Below are positions 14,542 to 21,894 of a stretch of DNA of 23,768 bases, in pieces (position 1 is the first letter of the stretch; each line of letters starts with the position of its first letter). The DNA comes from an uncultured Hungatella sp. (GTDB lineage Bacteria; Bacillota; Clostridia; Lachnospirales; Lachnospiraceae). A program made the translations under genes and the position numbers. The notes below the pieces were generated by a model. The model did not search any database and was not told where the DNA came from. It saw only the letters and a program-made list of their open reading frames with translations. The DNA is taken from positions 1 to 23,768 of the forward strand of contig CAJUFP010000079.1 in NCBI GenBank assembly GCA_910585645.1, in the 5' to 3' direction.

Positions 14542-15375
14542 ATGGATAAAAAGGCAAAACAGATTTTATTTCAGACATACTGGTCAGCCAAAGGCTGGAG
14601 AGAAAAACCGGTTACCGCTCCGGATGATTTTCTGTATGCCAAAGAAAACGGGATGATGTTTGACCCGCTCACCATTTCTCATGACGACTGTGTCAGCCAG
14701 ATTGTGGAGCTTGCGGATTCCATTTCCAAGGAGCAGGCAGCGAAAGCCTTTTTAAACAGCCTGTCTGCCCGCAGGCTCGACTGGCGTTCCGGTATCGCCT
14801 CGTACTCTATTGCCAAGTTAATGACTCCCCACACCTATATGCCTGTGGAATCCGGGCGTTCTTATCAAGATGGCAAAGTCACAGCCGTGTCCTATACCTG
14901 CAAGGTCTGCCGGGATTTAAAGCGTGGGGTAATCGGACGTAAAAATTATGCAAACAGCGACTTGAATGTTTTAAACTTTGAACGGTTCAAATGGGGAGGG
15001 GTCCGCCATGGGGATCTGCTGTATACCCTCTTCGATTTGAAACAATTGAAAAAGGAACACATTCCCGCCCCCACCTCAGCCGATACCGCCATTTTAAAAG
15101 GAATCCTTCATGCCGTAGATTCCTGCAAAACCGGAGATTTTCCCGGTGTGCTGCGTGATAAACTAAAAGACGTTCCGGGGCTGAAATCCAATCAGGATGA
15201 ACGCCTGGTCCTGATCGAAATATTAGCCTGTGCTAGAGTATTAACGCCCAAATTCTATCATAGGCCTACAAGCGGGAAACACGATTGGAAGTTCGCTGAA
15301 TATTGGCGCGGGGAAGACGGATATTGTACCGAGGTCATAGAAAACTACTTTGAGAAATATCTGTCCAATCAATAA
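14542..15375 (+). CDS. Conserved protein of unknown function (CxxC-containing)
   Basis: A 277-aa soluble protein, last gene of the three-gene cluster. GAGGAAGG lies just before the ATG. Recognisable parts are KQILFQTYWSAKGWRE at the N-terminus, a single CKVC pair near residue 117 followed by basic residues, FKWGGVRHGDLLYTLFDLKQL in the middle, and a C-terminal tract with DWKFAEYWRGEDGYC. With only one CxxC pair a full zinc site would need a partner from another chain. No catalytic motif or membrane segment was found. It is intact and well translated, so it is likely a functional gene. The function is unknown. Confidence 0.75.
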   Translation: MDKKAKQILFQTYWSAKGWREKPVTAPDDFLYAKENGMMFDPLTISHDDCVSQIVELADSISKEQAAKAFLNSLSARRLDWRSGIASYSIAKLMTPHTYMPVESGRSYQDGKVTAVSYTCKVCRDLKRGVIGRKNYANSDLNVLNFERFKWGGVRHGDLLYTLFDLKQLKKEHIPAPTSADTAILKGILHAVDSCKTGDFPGVLRDKLKDVPGLKSNQDERLVLIEILACARVLTPKFYHRPTSGKHDWKFAEYWRGEDGYCTEVIENYFEKYLSNQ

Positions 15376-15383
15376 TGAACCGT

Positions 15384-15541
15384 TCATTCTTTTAATGCCT
15401 GCAACGCTTCACACCTCCAGTGCTTCCTCTGATTGTTTAGCCCCCGGCTCATTATAAGCCAAAAGGCAGCCTGAGTTTCATTGGTGCTTGCCATGGACGC
15501 ATCCAAAAGAACCAGCATCTGATGAATAATATTACATACAA
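15384..15541 (-). pseudogene. C-terminal coding remnant of unknown origin
   Basis: On the minus strand a stop at 15384-15386 closes a frame with coding-like sequence: NIIHQMLVLLDASMASTNE, then AAFWLIMSRGLNN and HWRCEALQALKE. No start codon with a ribosome site precedes it, and it abuts the ParB-like remnant in a different frame. It is best read as the tail of a lost gene. I do not recognise it. Confidence 0.3.
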
Positions 15542-15893
15542 ATCTTTGAGCGACAGCTGGAAACCTCCATCCTTTTCTTTCCTCTGCAGCTCTTCCTAAT
15601 CCAGCTTGGCGATGTTCAGCCGGTGCCTGATTGTCTTCTTGGTGAAACCTGTCTTTGCCGCGATGGAAGATTCCGTCTCCCCAAAGTCCATCATCATTTG
15701 GAATCCCTGGGCCTCCTCATAGATGGTAAGGTTCCTTCTTTGCATGTTTTCTTCCAGCATGGTCGAGATCTGCTCCTTCTCACCCACATCAGACGCGATC
15801 CTGCAGGGAAGTTCCCTTATCCCCGCTAATTTTGCGGCTTCCAGGCGGTGGTGACCAATGAGAACCGTGTAATGCAAGCCTCTCAAATAAATG
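15536..15893 (-). pseudogene. ParB/Spo0J-like nuclease-domain fragment with internal stop
   Basis: The frame contains the ParB-like core YTVLIGHHRLEAAKLAG (ParB GxRRxxA-type box with GHHRLEAA), the GEKEQISTMLEENMQRRNLT segment, and an HTH around SSIAAKTGFTKKTIRHRL. It stops at 15596 with TAG after IAKLD; beyond it the same frame continues EELQRKEKDGG then FQLSLKDLY, typical of the family, so one CAG-to-TAG change would explain the stop. The N-terminal part of the box and the C-terminal region are missing. Such genes usually belong to plasmids or integrative elements. Confidence 0.65.
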
Positions 15894-16056
15894 GGTGGTG
15901 ATGACATAGACGTAGTAAAGCATATAAAAGACCTTATGGATGAACGGGGATGGACAAACTACCGGATTGGCAAAGAAGCCGGCCTTTCCCAGTCCACCAT
16001 CAACAAACCTTTTCAACCGCAACAATGCCCCGACCATACCGACCCTGGAGGCCGTA
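15891..16056 (+). pseudogene. XRE-family HTH regulator remnant, frameshifted
   Basis: The plus strand reads VVKHIKDLMDERGWTNYRIG then KEAGLSQSTIN, a complete XRE-type helix-turn-helix. A surplus A in 16005-16007 then shifts the frame; the neighbouring frame continues NLFNRNNAPTIPTLEAV, the usual third and fourth helices. The sequence ends at the junction near 16056, where the minus-strand endonuclease remnant begins. The start is lost at the junction with the ParB remnant near 15891. Confidence 0.65.
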
Positions 16057-16227
16057 TTCCGGCGTCAGCTTATCCCCAATAACCGCACAGGTCTTCTCCA
16101 CACTGCCCCAGACCGTATTCTGCACCAGCACAGACTGGAACATAACCGTAAAGGGATCATCTGACCACCACCGGGGCTTTCCATATGCGGACAGCAATAC
16201 CTGATAGATCTCTTTCGCATTCAGCAA
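16054..16227 (-). pseudogene. Endonuclease III-like (HhH-GPD) N-terminal fragment
   Basis: A TTG start at 16227 with GGGAGGGG upstream opens MLNAKEIYQVLLSAYG, then PRWWSDDPFTVMFQSVLVQN and EKTCAVIGDKLTPEY, which resembles the N-terminus of DNA glycosylases of the endonuclease III (Nth/MutY) superfamily. Homology ends after about 57 residues, where the sequence becomes antisense to the XRE remnant. The HhH motif, catalytic Lys and Asp and iron-sulphur loop are absent, so it is inactive. It follows the acetyltransferase gene by 17 nt and was probably the last gene of the MutM-containing operon. Confidence 0.6.
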
Positions 16228-16244
16228 TACAACCCCTCCCTGCT

Positions 16245-16721
16245 CTATGCTCTTTCATCTGCCGACAGCCCCATCATATCCTCCATATCCCCAAATCCTA
16301 TTCCCTCATACAGCCCCCTGCCATCCTTCGATACTTCCAGATAAATTTTAGTGATCCCTCTCCGGGCGGCCTGCCCCACAAGCCACTGCACGACCCTCCG
16401 CCCGATCCCCTGCCTGCGAAACTGCCGGCAAGTATAAATATTCATCAGGTACGCACACAGCCCGGAAACATTATCCGGCGACGGCATTTCCTGATAAATA
16501 CAGACTCCTCCGCACCCAACGACCTCATCCCCCATATAAGCAAAGCAGGCGATATGCCCGCCTGCTCCCAGCGCAGACTCATAATAATCCCTATTCGCCC
16601 GCTCCAACCCATCCAAAACCCGACTGTCCGAAACCATGAAAACTTCCCGCAGCACCATCATGCGCCATTCCATAAGAAGCTCGATATCTGGATATCCCGC
16701 CTGCCGTATCCTGACATCCAT
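16245..16721 (-). CDS. GNAT family N-acetyltransferase
   Basis: A 158-aa acetyl-CoA-dependent transferase. The GNAT fold is visible from MDVRIRQAGYPDIELLMEW (beta-1, helix 1) through YMGDEVVGCGGVCIYQ (beta-2 to beta-4), LMNIYTCRQFRRQGIGRRVV with motif A (RRQGIGR, about residues 103-109) that binds the CoA pyrophosphate, and ITKIYLEVSKDGRGLYEGIGF (beta-5 to helix 4). The ATG at 16721 has GGTGGTGAG upstream; the in-frame ATG at 16739, with GGAAGG upstream, is an alternative. It starts just after the MutM stop, in the same operon. The acceptor substrate is unknown. Confidence 0.88.
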   Translation of the reverse strand: MDVRIRQAGYPDIELLMEWRMMVLREVFMVSDSRVLDGLERANRDYYESALGAGGHIACFAYMGDEVVGCGGVCIYQEMPSPDNVSGLCAYLMNIYTCRQFRRQGIGRRVVQWLVGQAARRGITKIYLEVSKDGRGLYEGIGFGDMEDMMGLSADERA

Positions 16722-16755
16722 CAAAAACTCACCACCCATCTCAAATGCCTTCCCA

Positions 16756-17589
16756 CTATTCCACATCCTTCTGGCAGACCGGGCAGTACACGCTTCCCCT
16801 GCCGCCAACCACCATACGGCAGAGCGTATTTCCACAGACCGGGCACGGATCACCTTCATGCCCATACACCTTAAGGAACGGCGTATTGCGGTAATCCTGC
16901 CCCTTTGTCTCCAGATACTCCTCGGCCGTCATTTTATTCACTTCGATAAAATAGGAAAGACGTTCCGGGATCGCCACGGCAAGGCGCTCCCACTCCCTTT
17001 GTCCCAGACTGTCTGCAGGACGCGCCGGATAGATCCCTGCCGCAAATAAGATCTCATCCGAGTAAATATTCCCAATGCCCGCAATGATACCCTGGTCTAA
17101 CAGACACTCCTTCACCGCCTTTTTACGCTTCCCCAGACGACCGGCCAGATATCCGGCAGTAAGCCCCTCGTCAAAAGGCTCCAGCCCCAGCTTTCCAATC
17201 CCGCTATAAGTATCCTCTTCATCCTTTTTAAGCAGCCAGAAACGCCCGAACCGGCGCGTATCGGAAAACCTCAGCTCCCTGCCGTCGCTCAGCCGGAAGA
17301 CAACATGGGTATGCTTTTCCTCCGGGAAATCCGCCAAAGCCACCAGAAGGCATCCCGTCATCCGCAGATGCAAAATCACATGGTCTCCGCCCTCTGAAAA
17401 AAAGCCCAGAAACTTCCCCCTGCACGTCATACCGCCAATCGTCTGCCCGGCCAGCCTCTTACAGAACCCATCCGCATCCGGGTACGCGACCACCTCCGGA
17501 CGCCTCACCTCCACATCCGTGATCGTAAGTCCCTTAATCTGCGGCTCGATCACCCTCTTTATCGTTTCAACCTCCGGCAGTTCCGGCAT
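16756..17589 (-). CDS. mutM: Formamidopyrimidine-DNA glycosylase
   Basis: A 277-aa bifunctional DNA glycosylase/AP lyase of the Fpg/Nei family that removes 8-oxoguanine and formamidopyrimidines. It begins MPELPEVETI with catalytic Pro2 (after removal of Met) and Glu3. The conserved Lys is in CRGKF (about residue 59). The helix-two-turn-helix region includes GIIAGIGNIYSDEILF. The C-terminal zinc finger carries CPVC and CPVC pairs with the Arg of GGRGSVYCPVC that contacts DNA. The length is standard. The ATG at 17589 is preceded by GAGAGGAGA that overlaps the end of the upstream radical SAM gene, so translation is probably coupled. Confidence 0.96.
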   Translation of the reverse strand: MPELPEVETIKRVIEPQIKGLTITDVEVRRPEVVAYPDADGFCKRLAGQTIGGMTCRGKFLGFFSEGGDHVILHLRMTGCLLVALADFPEEKHTHVVFRLSDGRELRFSDTRRFGRFWLLKKDEEDTYSGIGKLGLEPFDEGLTAGYLAGRLGKRKKAVKECLLDQGIIAGIGNIYSDEILFAAGIYPARPADSLGQREWERLAVAIPERLSYFIEVNKMTAEEYLETKGQDYRNTPFLKVYGHEGDPCPVCGNTLCRMVVGGRGSVYCPVCQKDVE

Positions 17590-17595
17590 GGCTGC

Positions 17596-18486
17596 TCATC
17601 TCCTCTCCGTTCTTGCTGATTTTTTTATCTCTTCATGATAAAAATAATTGACCACCACGGGCGGAGCCTCAAAGGGCCTTGCCATACTGTCATCATTGGT
17701 CACATAATCAAGCCCCGTCTCCGCAGCAAAGGCGCGTAACTCTGTATCCAGCCCCTCCCAGAAGCTCCGGTCTTTCCGGTCGTATATTTCATGATACAAC
17801 GTCTGGAGCTCCGGGTACTTCTCCCGTATATACTCCATAATGACCGCCTTATAGCTGCCCCGCAGATTTAGATTTTCCAGCCAGATCAGGTTGCAATGCC
17901 CCTTCGCCCGCCGGATGATCGCCTTCACATCCGTAATCCCCGGAAAAATCGGGGAGATAAAGCAGGTAGTCCGGACCCCCGCCTTATGGAACGCCTCCAT
18001 AGCGGCCAGCCTGCGCTCTATGGAGACCGCCTTATCCATATCCTCCCGAAAGCCCTCATCCAGCGTATTCATCGACCAGGATACACGGGCATCCGAAAAG
18101 CTTTTGATCAGTTCCAGATCCCGCAGGATCAAGTCCGATTTTGTGGCAATGGAGAGCTTCGCGCCGCTCCCCTTTAACTGGGTAAGAAGCTCCCTCGTAC
18201 GCCCGTATTTTTCCTCCTGGGGGTTATACGGGTCAGTCACTGAACCGATAAACAATTCCTTTCCCTCATATTTCCGCGGATTTTTAATCACCGGCCAGTA
18301 TTTCACATCCAAAAACTCACCCCACGGCTCCGGATGGTTTGCGAACCGCTTCATAAAAGACGCATAGCAGTATTTACAGGCATGGGTACAGCCCACATAA
18401 GGATTTACCGAATACTCACATACCGGCAGATTGGATTTTGACAGAACGCTCTTTACCTGCGTCTCCTGAATGACCACAGCACCCAT
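17596..18486 (-). CDS. Radical SAM protein, spore-photoproduct-lyase-like
   Basis: A 296-aa radical SAM enzyme. The cluster motif CTHACKYC (Cys33, Cys37, Cys40) binds a 4Fe-4S centre, and the preceding NPYVG and following YASFMKRF match the SPL-like (SplB/Rv2578c-type) branch. The partial TIM-barrel segments LFIGSVTDPYNPQE, KLSIATKSDLILRDL and FISPIFPGITDV follow in order. These proteins use SAM radical chemistry; SPL itself repairs the thymine photoproduct, but this shorter branch has no proven substrate. The ATG at 18486 lies 2 nt after the stop of the nitroreductase gene; a GTG start at 18495 is possible. Neighbouring MutM supports a DNA-repair link, by association. Confidence 0.88.
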   Translation of the reverse strand: MGAVVIQETQVKSVLSKSNLPVCEYSVNPYVGCTHACKYCYASFMKRFANHPEPWGEFLDVKYWPVIKNPRKYEGKELFIGSVTDPYNPQEEKYGRTRELLTQLKGSGAKLSIATKSDLILRDLELIKSFSDARVSWSMNTLDEGFREDMDKAVSIERRLAAMEAFHKAGVRTTCFISPIFPGITDVKAIIRRAKGHCNLIWLENLNLRGSYKAVIMEYIREKYPELQTLYHEIYDRKDRSFWEGLDTELRAFAAETGLDYVTNDDSMARPFEAPPVVVNYFYHEEIKKSARTERR

Positions 18487-18488
18487 GC

Positions 18489-19100
18489 TCACCACGCCCC
18501 CATATGTATATTTTTATCCGGCCTGCTGCTGTACTGCTCCAGAACCAGCTCGTCCTCCTTCGGATAGCCGATCCCGATGAAGCAGGGCGTCATCCAGCCG
18601 CCGGGCACACCCAGCTTTTCAAGGACAATATCATGCTCCTTATTCAGCGGGATGCGCAGGGAATAGCCAAGCCCCTCATTGATCACCGCAAGCATGATAT
18701 TCTCCGCCACGCACCATGCGGTAGTAAGCGGGTTCAATTTGCTCACCCACTCCCCATTCAGCCTGGCGCACTTAAACAAAGGCACGACCACATACGGGCA
18801 GTCCACCAGCATGGTATACTGCCTGGGCATGGCATAGGAATACATCTTCTGCGCCAGGTTCAGCTTCCTGCCCTCATACCTGCTCCGGTCAAATTTTTCC
18901 GCTATATACTTTGCGTACCCAAAAGCATTCTCCTTTTCCTCCCTCGTATGGAGCACAATAAACTGCCAGTTCCTGTAATGATCCCAGGACGGGGCTTTCA
19001 TCCCGGCCTCGATAATTCTTTTGATCACCTCAAAATCCACATCCCGGTCAGTCCATTCCCTGCTGGTCTTTCTTTTATTGATAACCTGATTAAAATCCAT
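18489..19100 (-). CDS. Nitroreductase family protein
   Basis: A 203-aa FMN-dependent oxidoreductase of the nitroreductase superfamily. The N-terminus has KRKTSREWTDRDVDF (FMN-phosphate-binding Arg/Ser region) and AGMKAPSWDHYRNWQFIVL (APS-N-Q-F-like motif). The central NPLTTAWCVAENIMLAVINEG and the C-terminal PCFIGIGYPKED are the usual signatures. The substrate is unknown. The ATG at 19100 lies 10-13 nt after GGAGGAGA, a long but usable spacing, just past the end of the ABC remnant. A second nitroreductase gene in the same operon (20609-20867) is broken, so this one may be the remaining copy. Confidence 0.9.
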   Translation of the reverse strand: MDFNQVINKRKTSREWTDRDVDFEVIKRIIEAGMKAPSWDHYRNWQFIVLHTREEKENAFGYAKYIAEKFDRSRYEGRKLNLAQKMYSYAMPRQYTMLVDCPYVVVPLFKCARLNGEWVSKLNPLTTAWCVAENIMLAVINEGLGYSLRIPLNKEHDIVLEKLGVPGGWMTPCFIGIGYPKEDELVLEQYSSRPDKNIHMGAW

Positions 19101-19120
19101 CTTATCTTCATCTCCTCCTA

Positions 19121-19568
19121 TCAATTCCCATCCTGATACCGACGCAGGAAATGCCTCGTCCGCTCCTGCTTCGGACTGCCAAAGATCTGTTCCGGCGTCC
19201 CCTCCTCTAAAATCACCCCCTGATCCATGAACACCACCCGGCTGCTGACCTCCCTGGCAAACTGCATCTCATGGGTGACAACGATCATGGTCATACCGTC
19301 GCGGGCAAGTTTCTTCATCACCTCCAAAACCTCCCCGACGATCTCCGGGTCTAAGGCGGAAGTAGGCTCGTCAAACAGGATCATATCCGGCTCCATGCAC
19401 AGCGCCCGCGCAATGGCCACACGCTGCTTCTGTCCGCCGGACAGGGTGCCCACATCCGCCGAAAGGAAATCTCCCATCCCCCTTCGCCACATCCAGGCTG
19501 ATATCCCTTAACACCGGCAGTTCCACAAAAGATTTCCCAAGATGCCGGATCGACAATAAATTTTCCAT
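19121..19568 (-). pseudogene. Polar amino acid ABC transporter ATPase, P-loop region deleted
   Basis: The gene starts normally (ATG 19568, GGAGAAAA upstream; MENLLSIRHLGKSF, LPVLRDISLDVAKGD) and ends normally (LSGGQKQRVAIARALC signature, ILFDEPTSALDP Walker B, VVTHEMQFA switch His, stop 19121), which is the GlnQ/HisP type. Between about residue 31 and the signature, roughly 95 residues including Walker A and the Q-loop are missing, and the two parts lie in different frames across a shared stretch near 19475. It cannot bind ATP. The partner permease and binding protein are not nearby. Confidence 0.8.
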
Positions 19569-19613
19569 TTTTCTCCTTACCCCTGGAACGCTTTTTTATG
19601 CGCCCCGGCAACA

Positions 19614-20534
19614 CTACCGCCTCTCCTTTCCAAAAGCCTTCTGTGCCCCCTGGATAACCGTATCCTCCGGTTTCACCGCCCCCAAAAGCAAAGGAGACTC
19701 TGGGTCATGGAGCTTAAAATTGTCGAAGGCCTTCCGGGGATTCTTATTGGCATAGCAGTATTTACAGCCGTTCATGCAGGTATCATACGCCCCGATATCC
19801 CGGCTCTCGATACAATGGCAGCCCTGCCGCATCCCCTTATGCTTCCTGTCCTTGAACACGATGCCGTTGGCCCCTCCCAGGATATCCAGCGTCATGCAGC
19901 CGGAAGAGTGGATGCCATACCGGGTAAAATCCCCATTGGTTCCGCAGGTCTGGAGGAAGATGCCATATTTCCCCGCAACAGTCCCAAGCCCCTGCGCCAG
20001 CGCGTCCATATCCTGCGCAGACAACGGGATCAGTTCCGGCATATTCACCTCCAGCTTCTTATACATCTCCACAAAGCTGAAAATACAGCGGTCAATATAG
20101 GGAGCCAGCTTCTCTGCCATCCGCTCAAAAGTCTCCAGATGCCTCTCTATCGTGTATTCCTTCGTCAGAAGCACCGGGTCATACCGCCATGCAATACGCT
20201 GTTTCCCCACCAACGCCGCCAACTCAGCCAGCGTCTCCATGCTCTCGTCAATGGGCGGCACCCCCGGCTCAATATCTTTCCCATAAGCCGTGATGGTATA
20301 ATGGAAATAAGTGTTAAAACTATCTATAATCTCATGGAGCCTGGAAAGGATGGGCTTATAGTTTTTAGAGCAGAATACGACACAGTCCACCTTATCCGGC
20401 GTAAGCTCATAGCGGCTCACCCTGCCTGGAAACAGCGGGTTGCGGGTCAGCACATACCCTTCCTCAAAACGCCGCAGCAGCCACTGTGTATAATATTGGA
20501 CGGTATCCGTCCGCCCTCCGGTATTGATGATCAT
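19614..20534 (-). CDS. DUF1848 family protein
   Basis: A 306-aa cytoplasmic protein. MIINTGGRTDTVQYYTQWLL at the start, then RGVSRYEL-like YELTPDKVDCVVFCSKNYKP, TITAYGKDIEPGVPP, ETLAELAALVGKQRIAWRYDP and a C-terminal cysteine-rich end with GCHCIESRDIGAYDTCMNGC and CKYCYANKNP are typical for DUF1848. The C-terminal CxxxCxxC arrangement has suggested a relation to radical SAM-like iron-sulphur proteins, but no reaction is established. The ATG at 20534 has GAGGTGG 5 nt upstream. It sits in the MarR-led operon beside redox genes. Confidence 0.88.
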   Translation of the reverse strand: MIINTGGRTDTVQYYTQWLLRRFEEGYVLTRNPLFPGRVSRYELTPDKVDCVVFCSKNYKPILSRLHEIIDSFNTYFHYTITAYGKDIEPGVPPIDESMETLAELAALVGKQRIAWRYDPVLLTKEYTIERHLETFERMAEKLAPYIDRCIFSFVEMYKKLEVNMPELIPLSAQDMDALAQGLGTVAGKYGIFLQTCGTNGDFTRYGIHSSGCMTLDILGGANGIVFKDRKHKGMRQGCHCIESRDIGAYDTCMNGCKYCYANKNPRKAFDNFKLHDPESPLLLGAVKPEDTVIQGAQKAFGKERR

Positions 20535-20608
20535 AAAATCCACCTCTTATCACAAAATCATTCTTTTCAAACAATAACAGCAGGTTCCCTGAGGGCTTTT
20601 CCATCCCT

Positions 20609-20867
20609 TTACCATTTTCCAAAATGCAGCACACCTTTCACATCACGTTCAATCTGCTCCAATTCCGTATAGCCATCCGCAGGATAGCCAAGGCCGATAT
20701 AGCAGGGCAGCATATATCCCTTGGGAGCACCTACTACCCCCACCACCTTCTGCCCCTCCTCCCCAACGGGAATCCTCATGAAGCAGGCCGCTCCTGATCC
20801 CCCAGTCCCGGTACGCCATGACAGCTTCCTTTTCCTGCCTCCATGCACTTCTACGGCTATGAAACAT
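20609..20867 (-). pseudogene. Nitroreductase remnant with internal deletion
   Basis: The ATG at 20867 (GGGAGG 8 nt upstream) opens MFHSRRSAWRQEKEAVMAYR, in which MFHSRRSA is the usual nitroreductase N-terminus and QEKEAVMAYRDWGIRSG belongs to its C-terminal half. About half of the enzyme is therefore missing. A frameshift near 20785 then moves to the frame with GAACFMRIPVGEEGQKVV and MLPCYIGLGYPADGYTE, the family's end, which stops at 20609. It directly follows the MarR gene, the usual order of a regulator and its redox target. Confidence 0.75.
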
Positions 20868-20890
20868 CTGATGATCCTCCCTGGCCACTC

Positions 20891-21364
20891 TTACTTTTCC
20901 CCGGACGAACCATCATTTTTAATCTCCTGAAACTTCTTTGCCATCCAGTCTGAAAACATAGTGGTGGTGCGCACCAGTTCCGCAATATCATTTCCGTCCA
21001 GTTTTGCCATAGCGTCAATCTCCGCATCCGCAGCAGGCGGGATGATCTTTCCGGCATATTCCATCCCCGCCTCTGTAAAACGGACGATCTTATTGCGCCG
21101 GTCTGTCTCCGATTCCGTCAGAGATATATAGCCCTGCTTCCAAAATTTTTTAATGATCGCGCTGACCGTCTGCTTCGTGGCCGACAGCCTCTCGCAGATA
21201 TCCGACTGCAGGCAGCCATCCGGGGCAAACCAGACGATATCCAGCACAAAAAGCTCCTTTGCCGTCAGGCCATGCCTGCGCGCATACAGCTCATAGGCAG
21301 CCGTCTGCACATCCCGTAAATGACAGTATTCGTTCACGTATCTCCGTACTTCCTCTCTCTCCAT
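20891..21364 (-). CDS. MarR-family transcriptional regulator
   Basis: A 157-aa winged-helix dimeric regulator. The N-terminal dimerisation helix is in VRRYVNEYCHLRDVQTAAYE, the HTH is around CLQSDICERLSATKQTVSAI with recognition helix SATKQTVSAIIKKFW, the wing is GYISLTESETDRRNKIVRFT with the conserved D-x-R, and long C-terminal helices follow. The ATG at 21364 has AAGGGA upstream. It heads the minus-strand operon and is probably autoregulatory: its promoter overlaps and precedes an AGTC/GACT inverted repeat. Ligands of MarR proteins are small aromatic or oxidant molecules; the nitroreductase remnant next to it fits such a role. Confidence 0.92.
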   Translation of the reverse strand: MEREEVRRYVNEYCHLRDVQTAAYELYARRHGLTAKELFVLDIVWFAPDGCLQSDICERLSATKQTVSAIIKKFWKQGYISLTESETDRRNKIVRFTEAGMEYAGKIIPPAADAEIDAMAKLDGNDIAELVRTTTMFSDWMAKKFQEIKNDGSSGEK

Positions 21365-21410
21365 ACTTTTCCCTTTCTTAAAAATATTTGATAGTCTTAT
21401 ATTTGACTGT

Positions 21411-21439
21411 AATATATCATACTAAATTTAAAATGTCAA
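21411..21439 (-). promoter_or_regulatory. Promoter of the marR-led operon
   Basis: On the minus strand TTGACA (21439-21434), a 17-nt spacer and TATATT (21416-21411). Just downstream, AGTC and GACT flank eight A/T-rich bases on the minus strand, followed by two copies of TCAAATAT 15 nt apart; either could be the regulator's operator. Confidence 0.8.
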
Positions 21440-21447
21440 CCCCAATA

Positions 21448-21591
21448 TCAAAAATGCCCTGTCGGTATGTCAATCATGGATTTCTGCTCCGTTCCACTGT
21501 GTTGATCCATCAGGGAAAAGAACACTTCAAATCCCGTCCCAAGCTCTTCTCTTACCCCATTGATAAGCTTTTTCTTTGATTCTTCCGTCAT
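21448..21591 (-). CDS. Small ORF of unknown function
   Basis: A 47-aa frame starting at ATG 21591 with AGGAGG 10 nt upstream and ending just before the marR promoter. It begins MTEESKKKLINGVREELG, contains FEVFFSLMDQHSG and ends IDIPTGHF. The charge pattern is protein-like and the ribosome site is good, but I do not recognise it; it could be the 5' end of a lost gene. The rest of the region up to 21822 has no supported gene. Confidence 0.35.
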   Translation of the reverse strand: MTEESKKKLINGVREELGTGFEVFFSLMDQHSGTEQKSMIDIPTGHF

Positions 21592-21822
21592 TTCTTTTCA
21601 TCCTCCTCAGGGGATAACACCAAGTTATTCCCACCACTGTAATAAATTTTCTTTCCATATGCTCTCCTGTCTCAATTCCTTCATTGTTCCGATTCAATTA
21701 TGTGTACTGATGATTTTGTATAGAGAGGAAACAGCTAAACGGCAGATTTTTCTTCTGCTCATATCATTCGTAAGAAAAGCTGTCCCAAATCATAAAGTCT
21801 TATCATCCTGTCACATCTGTGA

Positions 21823-21851
21823 TTGAAAGCTATGAGGAAATTTGATAGAAT
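21823..21851 (+). promoter_or_regulatory. Promoter of the VOC gene
   Basis: TTGAAA (21823-21828), a 17-nt spacer and TAGAAT (21846-21851), 43 nt before the start. Closely similar to the promoter at 13300. Confidence 0.75.
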
Positions 21852-21894
21852 AAATGGCAGAAAACCAGGATATCCGCTGAAAGGAGAAGCAGCT

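Noticed and set aside
16185..17049. Plus-strand frames opposite the acetyltransferase and MutM
   Set aside because: Both minus-strand genes are strongly supported; the plus frames are proline/histidine-rich shadows without ribosome sites.
19707..20672. A 321-codon plus-strand frame opposite the DUF1848 gene
   Set aside because: Its composition is His/Pro/Ile rich as expected for an antisense shadow, and the minus strand holds a recognisable family protein.
21592..21822. Minus-strand frame MERKFITVVGITWCYPL with AGGAGAG before it
   Set aside because: The first residues hint at a HIRAN-like start but the frame stops after about 43 codons with no continued similarity and overlaps the small ORF's ribosome site; not enough to call.
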